Shown here piece by piece: positions 47,093-56,402 of a DNA stretch of 64,000 nt. Position numbers and translations under genes: made by a program. The stretch's first letter is position 1. Each line of letters starts with the position of its first letter. The notes below the pieces were generated by a model. It made no database searches and was not told where the DNA came from. It saw only the letters and a program-made list of their open reading frames with translations. The DNA lies in the NCBI RefSeq assembly GCF_015245355.1, contig NZ_CP063311.1, positions 3,222,938 through 3,286,937 on the forward strand, written 5' to 3'. The stretch is from Anabaenopsis elenkinii CCIBt3563 (GTDB lineage: Bacteria > Cyanobacteriota > Cyanobacteriia > Cyanobacteriales > Nostocaceae).

Positions 47093-47098
47093 TTAATT
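47073..47098. repeat. 26-bp perfect palindrome at the P-type ATPase stop
   Basis: AATTAATTTGATT followed by its reverse complement AATCAAATTAATT, with no loop, spans the stop codon of the ATPase gene (stop at 47093-47095). It could be a terminator, a protein-binding site or part of a small mobile repeat. Confidence 0.8.
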
Positions 47099-50029
47099 TA
47101 ATTTGGGAATTTGATCCATAACCTTTGTACTTTCGTTGACGAGGAAAGGCAATAAAGCAGCACCGACGGTCACAGCACCATCGACAAAACTAATAGGGGT
47201 AATCCTTAAAAGCTTCCTGAGCGGTGGCATAGCTAAAGCCAATAGTTGTATGATAAAAGAACCTGTAATAGCAGCATTCAAGTAATTATTATTAGGTAAT
47301 TGCTCTCGACTAAATATGCTGTGGTTTTCCGAACGGCAGCTAATAGTATGTAGTAGTTGTGCGGTTGTTAGGGTCATACAGGCCACAGTACTAGCCCTGG
47401 TTCCCATACCATATCTGAGGATGGCATAAATATATGCTGCTAAAGTACTTACAGATATTGTTGTTGACTCAAAGACAATTCTGCCCAAGTCAGAATTTTT
47501 GATAATTGGTTCATGAGGATTCCGCGGCGGTTGACTCAATACGTCAGGTTCTGGTGCTTCCATGGCCAGGGACAAACCGGGGAAAATATCACTAATTAAA
47601 TTCAGCCATAGCAGTTGAATAGCACTCAAGGGTTCACCTAAACCAGCAGCTGTAGCGGTGGTCATCACCATGATTTCGCTGAGATTGGTGGAGAGGAGGA
47701 AATGCACGGATTTTCTAATGTTATTATAGATAGTCCGCCCCCGACTGACAGCAATGATCATAGTTTCTAGTCTGTCATCTTCCAAAACAATATCTGCTAC
47801 TTCACGGGCGACATCAGTTCCTCCCTGACCCATGGCCACACCAACTTGCGCCGCCTTGAGCGCTGGTGCATCATTGATACCATCCCCGGTCATGGCTACT
47901 ACTTTACCCCCTGCTTGCAAGGCTTGGACAATTTGCAGTTTACTACTGGGACTGATCCGGGCAAAAACCTTAACTTGATCGCTGACTGCTGTTAATTCCT
48001 CAAGAGTCAGACTCTCAAGGTGGCTAGCATCCAGAATCTCTAATTGGGAATCTGGACTTAATTCTAATTCCTGAGCGATCGCATAGGCGGTGGAACTTTG
48101 ATCGCCGGTAATCATCACCGTCTCAATTCCAGCCTGATGAAAATCCCCAATTAATTGTTTTACACCCATTCTAATCGGGTCTGTCATCCCCACCAACCCC
48201 AACCAAATCAGGTTGTTTTCATAGTTATCGCAATGGTCATGATCAACATAGCCATAGGCTACCCCCAACACTCGCAGAGCCTTTGCAGCCAAGCGGTGGT
48301 TTTCCATTTCCATCCCCCGCCTATCTTCTGGAGTTAAAGGCACAACTTGGCCATTTTTCATCCACCATTGACATAAGTTAATCATTTCCTCGGGGTTACC
48401 TTTGACTGCAATCAACTTGTGATCATTGTCAAGGCGATGAATTGTACTCATGACATTACGGTTTTCACTGCGCAGATTAGTTTCTAACAGTTCATACTTT
48501 TGTCGGAGTTCGATCACATCCACTCCCGCCCTAATTGCCAAGTAAATCAAAGCATTTTCCGTGGGCGAACCTGTAACCCCATACTCACCATTATCCTGTT
48601 GAGTCACTTCACTTTGGTTGCACAACACAGATATATGAATCAGCTTTAATAGTTCATCATTGCTGTAGGGGTTAAGACTTTCTTCAGCGATAGTGATTTG
48701 TTGAGTGGTTGTACGTATTTCCACTACCAACATTTGATTTTCTGTAATTGTCCCGGTTTTATCCAAGCAAATTGTTTGTACAGAGCCTAAAGCCTCCACC
48801 GCCTTGAGACTGCGCACCAGGACATTATTCTTCCTCATCTCACGGATACCTAAAGCTAGGGTTGTGGTAGCAATTGTTGGTAAACCTTCGGGAACTGCCG
48901 CCACGGCGAGGGATATAGATGATTGCATCATTGTTAATAAACCATATCCCCGCAGCACTCCCAAACCAAAGACAAAACTACAAATTCCCATACCTAATAA
49001 AACCAGTTGATTTCCCACCTGGTCTAGTTGTTTTTCTAGGGGAGTATCTGTAGCTGTGGCCTGATTCACCAGTTGTTGGATTTTACCCATTTCTGTAAAT
49101 CTACCCGTAGCTACAACCACAGCCAATCCTTGACCACCAGTGACAAAAGTTCCTTGATAGACCATGTTGGAGCGATCTGCTAAAGGTATATTTTCACCAA
49201 ACACAGGTGTAATAGTTTTAGTGATGGGGATGCTTTCCCCGGTCAGGGGAGATTCGTCAACAATCAAGTTATCAGCTTCTATCAGTCTGGCATCTGCGGG
49301 GATATAACTACCAGATTTAAGTAATAAAATGTCTCCTATCACCAGTTTTTCTGTGGGGATTTCCATCTGCTGGCTATCTCTAATTACCCAAGTTAATATT
49401 TGTTCTTGATTTTGGAGAGATTGAATAATTTTTGCTGATTGGCTTTCTGTGGTGTATCCAATGAAGGCATTTAGACCCACAACACCCATAATTACCGCAG
49501 CATCTATGATACCTCCGGTAATCATGGCAATTCCCGCCGCCGCCACTAGTAAAGCCACTGGCAGAGATTTAAACTGGTCAATTAAAATCTTCCCAGGGGA
49601 ATGGGTGGGGATTGCAGTTAAAATATTTTGCCCATATTTAGTGAGATTCCCTAGAGCCGACTCACTAGATAAGCCTGATATTTGAGCAGAATTTAATGTA
49701 TCTATGACTTGTTCTGCTGTCATTAAATGCCAATGATCACTTTTTTGTTCTTGGGCATGATTAATAACTAATTCAGCGTTATTTAAACTAGATTTGGGGT
49801 GATAATTTTTTAAGGTTTCCTCAATCAGTAACCCTATAGTATGATAGCTATATTTATTGGTGAAGATAACCAGAATATTACTTGTAAATGAATTGGCACA
49901 AACATAAGTTATTTCTGGGTGATTACCCAGCGATCGCTCTAAATATTTTTGCAGTAATGGCGAACCGTACAGTTGATCAACCTTGTATCTAGCTCTCCCT
50001 TTAACTTGAGTATGTATTGCCTTAATCAC
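47093..50029 (-). CDS. P-type cation-transporting ATPase (Ca2+-type) with N-terminal HMA-like extension
   Basis: The 978-residue pump has the phosphorylation motif CLDKTGTITENQM, the actuator TGES (ESPLTGESIPITK), the nucleotide-domain ITGDQSSTAYAIAQELEL and hinge MTGDGINDAPALKAAQVG, as in P2-type ATPases that export Ca2+ or other cations. The transmembrane hairpin PEGLPTIATTTLALG is the Ca-ATPase type (PEGLP). Residues 1-95 form an unusual N-terminal domain resembling a heavy-metal-associated fold without its CxxC (VKGRARYKVDQLYGSP), followed by the normal cation-ATPase N domain. The C-terminus is the usual six-helix bundle. Ion specificity is not decided. It appears to be transcribed alone. 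Confidence 0.9.
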   Translation of the reverse strand: MIKAIHTQVKGRARYKVDQLYGSPLLQKYLERSLGNHPEITYVCANSFTSNILVIFTNKYSYHTIGLLIEETLKNYHPKSSLNNAELVINHAQEQKSDHWHLMTAEQVIDTLNSAQISGLSSESALGNLTKYGQNILTAIPTHSPGKILIDQFKSLPVALLVAAAGIAMITGGIIDAAVIMGVVGLNAFIGYTTESQSAKIIQSLQNQEQILTWVIRDSQQMEIPTEKLVIGDILLLKSGSYIPADARLIEADNLIVDESPLTGESIPITKTITPVFGENIPLADRSNMVYQGTFVTGGQGLAVVVATGRFTEMGKIQQLVNQATATDTPLEKQLDQVGNQLVLLGMGICSFVFGLGVLRGYGLLTMMQSSISLAVAAVPEGLPTIATTTLALGIREMRKNNVLVRSLKAVEALGSVQTICLDKTGTITENQMLVVEIRTTTQQITIAEESLNPYSNDELLKLIHISVLCNQSEVTQQDNGEYGVTGSPTENALIYLAIRAGVDVIELRQKYELLETNLRSENRNVMSTIHRLDNDHKLIAVKGNPEEMINLCQWWMKNGQVVPLTPEDRRGMEMENHRLAAKALRVLGVAYGYVDHDHCDNYENNLIWLGLVGMTDPIRMGVKQLIGDFHQAGIETVMITGDQSSTAYAIAQELELSPDSQLEILDASHLESLTLEELTAVSDQVKVFARISPSSKLQIVQALQAGGKVVAMTGDGINDAPALKAAQVGVAMGQGGTDVAREVADIVLEDDRLETMIIAVSRGRTIYNNIRKSVHFLLSTNLSEIMVMTTATAAGLGEPLSAIQLLWLNLISDIFPGLSLAMEAPEPDVLSQPPRNPHEPIIKNSDLGRIVFESTTISVSTLAAYIYAILRYGMGTRASTVACMTLTTAQLLHTISCRSENHSIFSREQLPNNNYLNAAITGSFIIQLLALAMPPLRKLLRITPISFVDGAVTVGAALLPFLVNESTKVMDQIPKLN

Positions 50030-50120
50030 AGCAGAATGTACTCCTGTCTAGAAGTTTTACATATTCCCATGCAGCAACAATCCCCCGCATGATCTGCAGG
50101 GGTATTAACACATGAATAAT

Positions 50121-50345
50121 TTAGTTTTTTTGGTTTAGTTGGGTAGTACCATGACAATTTTCTATATGTTGATGTAAAGTTTTAGCCATCTCAGTGGCGA
50201 CAATAATTAATTGCTCCTCCATAAGACCATTACCGCCCTCATCACTAACCTGGGGGTAAATATGAGGGTTAGACAACATCGCCGCCAGCAGTTGAGATGC
50301 AGTTTGTTGGAGTTGATTAACTTGTGACACCCTTATTCCCTCCAA
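50121..50345 (-). CDS. Small protein, unknown function, downstream of the HPF-like gene
   Basis: A 74-residue helical, glutamine-rich protein (VNQLQQTASQLLAAMLSNPH, then LIIVATEMAKTLHQHIEN). Its start overlaps the 3' end of the HPF-like gene by 13 bases, so translational coupling is likely. Family not recognised. The overlap and good codon pattern suggest it is real. Confidence 0.5.
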   Translation of the reverse strand: MEGIRVSQVNQLQQTASQLLAAMLSNPHIYPQVSDEGGNGLMEEQLIIVATEMAKTLHQHIENCHGTTQLNQKN

Positions 50346-50980
50346 CCTAATGGCGGTTCAATCATGGTCTGGTCTGACTTACCGACTGCAACGCCGGGCT
50401 TATCAAAAATCTTCACCGTGCTGGCTTGGGGGCCTTCTTCGCCCATTTCTTCGGCAAAATGCACCGCGGTACCAATTTCTAAACGTTCAAATTCATGATG
50501 TAAAACACTATTGCGGTGAAAATAAATTTCCCGACCTTCTAAAGTTCTTAAGAAACCATAGCCCCTATCTTTAAAGAGTTTGGTAACTAGTCCCGTTCCT
50601 TCCTGGAATTGTTCTTGATTATAGGCCCGGACTTTACCACCCTGGCCATTACGCTCATATTGTAGTTGGTTGAGTTTAACTAGTTGCTGACGAGCTGCGT
50701 TAAAAGTATCGCGGATGACTGCATCTAAAGGCTCATATTGAATACCCTCTCCCGGATTTCTTTCTGCCACAAGTTCATGACCGGGGGGTACAGTAATATC
50801 AATGCGAACCCGATATGGTGAACCACTGCGGGGGCGATCATGGATTTTTTCAATGGCAATATGGCAGCTACTAATATGATCGCAAACAGTTTCTAATTTG
50901 GCGATTTTTTCCTGAATTAGGCCATCAATTGCACTTGTTTTCTCAACATTGCGATAGGTAATTTCTGGTGGTACTTTCAT
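50333..50980 (-). CDS. HPF/RaiA-like ribosome-associated protein fused to a cold-shock domain
   Basis: Residues 1-125 resemble hibernation-promoting factor: MKVPPEITYRNVEKTSAIDG, KLETVCDHISSCHIAIEK and YEPLDAVIRDTFNAARQQL. Residues ~140-200 are a cold-shock domain: GTGLVTKLFKDRGYGFLRT and EIYFHRNSVL, with the aromatic RNA-binding residues present. Together they suggest RNA/ribosome binding under stress, as in the known HPF-CSD fusions. I chose the ATG at 50980 because the N-terminus then matches; the frame is open 12 codons further. It lies 47 bases after the phosphoribosyltransferase gene on the same strand, and the two are probably one operon. Confidence 0.85.
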   Translation of the reverse strand: MKVPPEITYRNVEKTSAIDGLIQEKIAKLETVCDHISSCHIAIEKIHDRPRSGSPYRVRIDITVPPGHELVAERNPGEGIQYEPLDAVIRDTFNAARQQLVKLNQLQYERNGQGGKVRAYNQEQFQEGTGLVTKLFKDRGYGFLRTLEGREIYFHRNSVLHHEFERLEIGTAVHFAEEMGEEGPQASTVKIFDKPGVAVGKSDQTMIEPPLGWRE

Positions 50981-51027
50981 ATTTTTGTCATTCTTGTAGT
51001 AGGTAATTAAAAACAATTGGGGTAACC

Positions 51028-51693
51028 CTAGGTACGAATAGATAATGGTTGATAGCTAGTTTCAGCTTGGCGCAGCAGATCCCGGACTTGCTCATCTGTA
51101 GTTTGGGGAAAGTGTTCATACCATAGACCAACACTATAAAAAGGTTCAGGTGTAGCCAGACAAACGACTTGGTTGACCGCAGTTTGTAACTCTTGACAGG
51201 TGGCTGCAGCACCCACAGGTACAGCAATGACCATTGTGGCGGGGTGGTGTCGCCGCACGGATGCTACCGCAGCCCACATAGTCGCACCTGTGGCCAAACC
51301 ATCATCGACTAAGATGACTATATGTCCTTCTAACTCAGGGTCAGGGCGATCGCCTCGATACAGCAGTTCTCGACGTTCTAATTCTCGTTCTTCTTGGGCT
51401 GCAACTCTAGCAATTGTTTCTTCAGAGATATTCATTAAATTAATAATATGTTCATTAATAATCCGCACTCCACCAGATGCGATCGCCCCCATTGCTAGTT
51501 CTTCTTGTTCAGGTACACCCAATTTACGCACTACCAGGACATCTAAGGGTGCATTTAAACCTTGAGCAACTTCAAAACCTACTGGTACACCCCCCCTAGG
51601 TAGAGCTAACACGATCACATTTGTGGTGTTAGCATACTCTGCTAATTCTCGGGCCAACATTTGACCTGCTATGGTGCGATTTTTAAATACCAT
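51028..51693 (-). CDS. Phosphoribosyltransferase-family protein
   Basis: The protein has the PRPP-binding loop VILVDDGLATGATMWAAV (~residues 126-143) and an N-terminal block TTNVIVLALPRGGVPVGFEVA that is typical of a distinct family often annotated as putative phosphoribosyl transferase (sometimes fused to a dienelactone hydrolase in other bacteria). The reaction is unknown. The length of 221 is normal. It is the first gene of a run with the HPF-like gene and the small helical gene, and such linkage points to a stress-response operon. The start at 51693 is preceded by AGGAGAG (51705 region). Confidence 0.8.
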   Translation of the reverse strand: MVFKNRTIAGQMLARELAEYANTTNVIVLALPRGGVPVGFEVAQGLNAPLDVLVVRKLGVPEQEELAMGAIASGGVRIINEHIINLMNISEETIARVAAQEERELERRELLYRGDRPDPELEGHIVILVDDGLATGATMWAAVASVRRHHPATMVIAVPVGAAATCQELQTAVNQVVCLATPEPFYSVGLWYEHFPQTTDEQVRDLLRQAETSYQPLSIRT

Positions 51694-51950
51694 GGTATTA
51701 CTCTCCTGATATTTGCCTCAGAAATGAGGTGTTATGTATTAACGCCTATTTTTCCTGTACTTCGCGCATCAAACAAAATTTTGTCCCCTGATGTGCTGCT
51801 CTGACCGGTGATGGTGACTAATCAGGGTGATCGAGTTTTTCTAGTGTTTCTAAACCGATCATACAAAGCTATAGTTTGGATCACCTCTGACTAACGGGGC
51901 GACATGAACAATCAACTGTTCTATCTCATGGAGGATGAAAAAAAGAGAGC

Positions 51951-52019
51951 CTCACCCGCAATTCCTTTCCTTGGTAGGGAAAGGGAGACTATCAGACAAG
52001 TCAAAGGTCGGGTGAGGAC
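51951..52019. repeat. Nested palindromic element
   Basis: An outer pair CCTCACCCG (51951) and CGGGTGAGG (ending ~52019) encloses an inner stem CCTTTCC/GGAAAGG (about 51964-51984). It lies between the PRTase gene and clpP and looks like an intergenic structured repeat rather than a gene, although a 60-codon frame covers it. Confidence 0.5.
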
Positions 52020-52095
52020 AAAAACTAGATTACTGTGTTACTTAATTTGTGTTCCGGCGCTAATGTCCGCTATCGGGAGAGTATGAAATTTTAGC

Positions 52096-52689
52096 TTAGG
52101 GACGCTCTTCAATCACACGGTCAATTAAGCCATATTCTTTAGCTTCAGTAGCAGACATGAAAAAGTCCCGATCCATGTCTTTTTCAATTTTAGCTAAAGG
52201 CTGACCGGTATTTTGAGCATAGATGTTATTCAGCTGGCTACGAATCCGCAGAATTTCTCTAGCTTCAATTTCGATATCACTGGCTTGGCCGCGGGTTCCA
52301 CCGGATGGCTGGTGAATCATAATCCGAGAATGGGGTAATGCCATACGCTTACCCTTGGTTCCAGCAGCGAGTAGGAATGATCCCATAGAAGCTGCTAGAC
52401 CTACACAAATTGTTACCACATCTGATTTAATGTGTTGCATGGTGTCGAAAATCGCCATACCCGAGGTCACCATACCACCAGGAGAATTTATGTATAAATA
52501 AATATCTTTACCTGGATCGTCTGAATCCAGATATAGCATGACGGCAATAATTTGGTTAGCAATTTCATCATCTACATCTCGCCCCAGGAAAATAATCCGT
52601 TCCCGGTAAAGGCGATCGTAGATGCTAATCCAGTCTGTATATTGTCCTCCGGGCATCCGGTAAGGAACTTTAGGAACGCCTATAGGCAT
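52096..52689 (-). CDS. clpP: ATP-dependent Clp protease proteolytic subunit ClpP (ClpP3 type)
   Basis: This 197-residue serine protease subunit has an intact triad: S in [15 protein letters not shown] in [11 protein letters not shown] and D in KDMDRDFFM. It directly follows clpR on the minus strand (71-base gap with a hairpin). In Synechococcus the second gene of the clpR operon is clpP3, and together they form one mixed core of ClpP3 and ClpR subunits that works with ClpC. The start [15 protein letters not shown] is typical. It is the catalytic partner of the inactive ClpR. Confidence 0.95.
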   Translation of the reverse strand: MPIGVPKVPYRMPGGQYTDWISIYDRLYRERIIFLGRDVDDEIANQIIAVMLYLDSDDPGKDIYLYINSPGGMVTSGMAIFDTMQHIKSDVVTICVGLAASMGSFLLAAGTKGKRMALPHSRIMIHQPSGGTRGQASDIEIEAREILRIRSQLNNIYAQNTGQPLAKIEKDMDRDFFMSATEAKEYGLIDRVIEERP

Positions 52690-52726
52690 ATTCGTTACTC
52701 CGCTTGTAATTAATCATTGGTTATGA

Positions 52727-52748
52727 GTGATTTACTAAGGTAAATCAC
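52727..52748. repeat. Intercistronic hairpin between clpR and clpP
   Basis: Perfect 9-base stem GTGATTTAC/GTAAATCAC with a 4-base loop lies in the gap of the clpR-clpP operon. It has no T tract, so it may be an RNA processing or stability element rather than a terminator. Confidence 0.6.
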
Positions 52749-52760
52749 TACCTGTGTTAC

Positions 52761-53423
52761 TTAAAGCACACTGGCAGGTAATGGGGGATTGGCGAGTTCC
52801 TCTTTTTCAAAAACTCGATCAATTAAACCATACTCCTTAGCTTCATAGGGAGTCATGTAGAATAGCCTATCCATGTCTTTGGTAATTTTTGCTGGTGTCT
52901 GTCCGGTGGTGTGGGACAGAATATCTACCATTGCCGCTTTGTTGACCAAAACTTCTTTTGCCCGAATTTGAATATCCGTTGCTTGACCTTGGGCATAGCT
53001 CTTAGGTTGGTGTAGGATAATGGACGAGTGGGGCAAACTGGCGCGACAGCCTTTTGTACCAGCGCTGAGTAACATTGCTGCCATACCCATGGCCGAACCA
53101 ATACAAATGGTGTGGATGGGAGGCTTGATGTATTTCATGGTGTCATAGATGGCGAAGGCTTCGGTTTCAAAGCCAATGGGTTCGCCACTGTAACCAGAGG
53201 TTCCTGTAGAGTTGATATAGATTTTTATCGGCTTCTCTGGGTCGTCTGACTGCAAATACAGCAATTCGGCAACAATCAATTCTGTTACTGCAGGCACTAA
53301 TGGCATTCCCAGATAGACAATTCTTTCCTTCATTAATAAGGAAGGTAAATCTGGCGGGGGTGTCCGGTAAAAGTTATCACCGTAATAAGGGGCTTGCACA
53401 GCCTTGATGGGGGAATTGTCCAT
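52761..53423 (-). CDS. clpR: ClpR, catalytically inactive ClpP paralogue
   Basis: The 220-residue protein is ClpP-like throughout, but the position of the catalytic serine (AASMG in ClpP) reads CIGSAMGMAAMLL, with glycine there. The histidine (SSIILHQPKS) and aspartate (KDMDRLFYM) positions remain. That is the definition of ClpR, a structural subunit of cyanobacterial and plastid Clp cores. It precedes the active clpP in one operon. The N-terminal ~30 residues (SPIKAVQAPYYGDNFYRT) and an insertion with YSGEPIGFETEAF are also ClpR features. Confidence 0.95.
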   Translation of the reverse strand: MDNSPIKAVQAPYYGDNFYRTPPPDLPSLLMKERIVYLGMPLVPAVTELIVAELLYLQSDDPEKPIKIYINSTGTSGYSGEPIGFETEAFAIYDTMKYIKPPIHTICIGSAMGMAAMLLSAGTKGCRASLPHSSIILHQPKSYAQGQATDIQIRAKEVLVNKAAMVDILSHTTGQTPAKITKDMDRLFYMTPYEAKEYGLIDRVFEKEELANPPLPASVL

Positions 53424-53615
53424 AGCAACTGATCGCCTGAAACTAAGCCGTTAACTGTAATACATCCTAACGCGATGTTAGCTGACTTCAAGTGTGGATT
53501 TCTCGCTAATTGGTAATTGACCCTGCTTGTGTTGCCCACTCCTTGATTTTTCCGTAGTGCCAATGTGGCGTTTTGAAGTTATTTGTATAGATATCCTAAC
53601 TAAAAATTTTGGGTT

Positions 53616-54872
53616 ATGAAGGTCAATTTACAGCCAATCTTGAATGATGGTAGTTTGGACGCATATCAACCGACTAGTCAACGTCAGTTGTCTATATCGG
53701 TTTCGGCTCTGGCTGAAGTTGCAGACCGTGATCTACCACTGAATTTATGCTTAATTCTCGACCATAGTGGGTCTATGAATGGCCGACCTTTAGAAACTGT
53801 CAAGCAGGCGGCTATTAATCTGGTGGATAAACTTAAAGGGGGCGATCGCCTGAGTGTTGTGGCTTTTGATCACCGTGGGACTGTGTTGGTCCCTAATCAA
53901 ATGATTACTGACCCACAGGAGATTAAAAACCAGATTCAGAGTTTATCTGCTGGTGGTGGTACGGCTATTGATGAAGGTTTGCGTTTGGGGATTCAGGAGT
54001 TAGCTAAGGGAAAGAAAGAAACTGTTTCTCAAGCCTTTTTGTTAACTGATGGGGAAAATGAACACGGTGATAATCAACGCTGTTTAAAATTGGCTCAATT
54101 AGCTACTAGCTATAATTTAACTTTAAACACCTTGGGATTTGGTGACAAATGGAATCAAGATATTTTAGAAAAAATCGCTGATGCTGGCTTAGGTAGTTTG
54201 TCCCACATTCAACGACCCGAAGAAGCCGCAGATGAGTTTAACCGTCTGTTTAACCGTGTGCAAAAGGTGGGATTGACTAATGCTTATTTGCTGATCTCCC
54301 TGATGGGTGATACTCGCCTAGCAGAACTTAAACCTATAGCCCAAGTTGCGCCAGAAACTATTGAGTTACCAGTGCTACAAGAAGCAGATGGGCGCTTGGC
54401 TGTGCGCTTGGGAGATTTAATGAAGGATGCACAAAGGGTAATTTTGGCTAATATCTACCTGGGACAATTACCACAAGGTCAACAGGCGATCGCTAATCTC
54501 CAAGTCCGCTATGATGACCCGGCTCAAAATCAGATGGGTTTATTGACTCCTTTAGTCCCGGTTTATATCCAGGTAACGGGGATGTATCAACCAAAAACTG
54601 ATGCACACGTGCATCAGTCTATTTTGGCGTTGGCTAAGTACCGACAAACCCAGATAGCTGAGGCGAAATTACAACAGGGCGATCGCGCCGGTGCTGCTAC
54701 TATGTTGCAAACTGCAGCCAAAACCGCTCTACAAATGGGTGATCAAGGGGCGGCGACGGTGTTACAAACTTCTGCTACCCAACTGCAATCCGGAGGGGAA
54801 TTGTCCCAGAGCGATCGCAAGAAAACCAGAATTGTCTCTAAAACCGTATTGCAAGATACTCCTCGCCCATAA
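53616..54872 (+). CDS. VWA domain-containing protein
   Basis: The 418-residue cytoplasmic protein has a von Willebrand A domain over residues ~40-215 with an intact metal-binding site: DHSGS (49-53), a threonine in GGGTAIDEG and an aspartate in LLTDGENEHG. A beta-rich region and a helical C-terminal part with repeated AATMLQTAA-like and AATVLQTSA blocks follow. Such proteins are common in filamentous cyanobacteria and probably assemble protein complexes; the partner is unknown. It is divergent from clpR and lies alone. Confidence 0.85.
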   Translation: MKVNLQPILNDGSLDAYQPTSQRQLSISVSALAEVADRDLPLNLCLILDHSGSMNGRPLETVKQAAINLVDKLKGGDRLSVVAFDHRGTVLVPNQMITDPQEIKNQIQSLSAGGGTAIDEGLRLGIQELAKGKKETVSQAFLLTDGENEHGDNQRCLKLAQLATSYNLTLNTLGFGDKWNQDILEKIADAGLGSLSHIQRPEEAADEFNRLFNRVQKVGLTNAYLLISLMGDTRLAELKPIAQVAPETIELPVLQEADGRLAVRLGDLMKDAQRVILANIYLGQLPQGQQAIANLQVRYDDPAQNQMGLLTPLVPVYIQVTGMYQPKTDAHVHQSILALAKYRQTQIAEAKLQQGDRAGAATMLQTAAKTALQMGDQGAATVLQTSATQLQSGGELSQSDRKKTRIVSKTVLQDTPRP

Positions 54873-55080
54873 AGTTAATTTGGTTGTACTATAAATTACT
54901 TTCTCCTATATAATTCCTTGGAGTAAATCCACAGGAGATAAATGGTAAAACAATTGGGGGGGTGGGCATTCTAACCCATCCTCTACTTATAACTAATTAT
55001 AATTGCTGTATTTTAATAAACAAAATCGGTGCAGATTGACTACACCGATGAGATAATTAACCTTAATTTACCTTGACATT

Positions 55081-56157
55081 TCATGCCAAAGCGGAAGCCT
55101 GGGGTTTAGCAAAAATCATGCGTCCGGCGGAGGTTTGCAAAGCACTGGTAACTACCACCCGCACCTCACCACCGACATAACTTCTCCCCTCTTCCACTAC
55201 CACCATTGTACCATCATCCAGGTAGCCCACCCCTTGAGTGGGTTCTTTGCCTTCTTTGAGAATCTTTAGGTCAAGATTATCACCAGGCAAATAAGTAGAA
55301 CGCACGGCATTCACTAAGTCATTGACGTTGAGAACAGGTACTTTCTGCACGCTGGCTACTTTGGATAGGTTGTAATCATTGGTGAGGAGTGTACCGTTAA
55401 TTTCCTGGGCAAACTTGACTAATTTAGCATCGACTGTGGCAATATCGTCGTAGTCCACAGGGTTAATTAATATCCTGTCTGGGTAATCTTTCTTCATGCG
55501 GTTGAGAATGTCTAATCCCCGTCTTCCCCGGACGCGCTTTTGGTCTTTACTCGCATCGGCTACTTGTTGCAACTCTTGTAACACAAATTGTGGGATTAAA
55601 ATTTGTCCTTCGAGGAATCCCGTGTCTAGTAGAGCCTCAATGCGACCATCAATAATACAACTGGTGTCTAAAACTTTGGTATTAGCAGGTTTAAGGGTTC
55701 CCTCTACTAGCATTGTCTCTACAGTGTTGGGATTAATGAACCGCAATAACCCCCGGCCATGGGTATCAGCTAAGTTCATCCCGGTTACAGCTAGTAATAT
55801 ACTGCCAACAACGGCTACTAATGGCTTAATAAAGCCAAAATCTTGGGGAATGGGGAGTAAAAATAATGGGGCGAGCATGAGGTTGGCTAGCAATAGCCCG
55901 ATGACTAAACCAATGGCACGAGTTAAGATGGTTTCTACCGGCATTTCTCGCACTTGTACCTCTAAGCGCCGATATGATGTTTGGAAACGTAGACCCACAG
56001 CACCGCCCAGAATGGCGGCAAATACTGCAAAAACCAGGCGTAAAGCGTCTAGGTTGGTGACCCCATCTAGGGAACCGTCGGGGAGAAATTCAATACTGTA
56101 GAACCCGATTCCCGCTGCTGCTAGGATGAATGAGAGAATAATAATGGCATCAAGCAT
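55081..56157 (-). CDS. PIN/TRAM domain membrane protein (YacL-type)
   Basis: The 358-residue protein has four N-terminal membrane helices (residues 1-130). A PIN nuclease-like domain follows at ~155-280, with acidic residues in VLDTSCIIDGRIEAL, TVDAKLVKFA and LTNDYNLSK. A TRAM RNA-binding domain ends it (GKEPTQGVGYLDDGTMVVVE, about 300-335). This is the conserved YacL-type family present in cyanobacteria and Gram-positives. It may cleave or bind RNA at the membrane. It is divergent from the HemW-like gene. Confidence 0.9.
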   Translation of the reverse strand: MLDAIIILSFILAAAGIGFYSIEFLPDGSLDGVTNLDALRLVFAVFAAILGGAVGLRFQTSYRRLEVQVREMPVETILTRAIGLVIGLLLANLMLAPLFLLPIPQDFGFIKPLVAVVGSILLAVTGMNLADTHGRGLLRFINPNTVETMLVEGTLKPANTKVLDTSCIIDGRIEALLDTGFLEGQILIPQFVLQELQQVADASKDQKRVRGRRGLDILNRMKKDYPDRILINPVDYDDIATVDAKLVKFAQEINGTLLTNDYNLSKVASVQKVPVLNVNDLVNAVRSTYLPGDNLDLKILKEGKEPTQGVGYLDDGTMVVVEEGRSYVGGEVRVVVTSALQTSAGRMIFAKPQASALA

Positions 56158-56402
56158 AGTTGTCTTGTTTTCCCGCGATTGTGTTACCCAATAAACTCAA
56201 GTATTTTTGCTCAGTAGGAGTGATCAATCAATATTGACTTACATTAGGGTTTTAAGCAGGTAATATCTGCAAATATTATAACTAAACTGTTTTCTCGGAA
56301 TATTTTTCATAGTTTTGTTGTAAAACGATAAAAAACTGTTAGAAAAACTATTTATTTTCACTATTTGTCATACTCACTGGGGTTGATTAATTATTACTGA
56401 CA

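Noticed and set aside
51904..52086. 60-codon plus-strand frame
   Set aside because: It covers a nested palindromic element, which explains the open frame better than coding.
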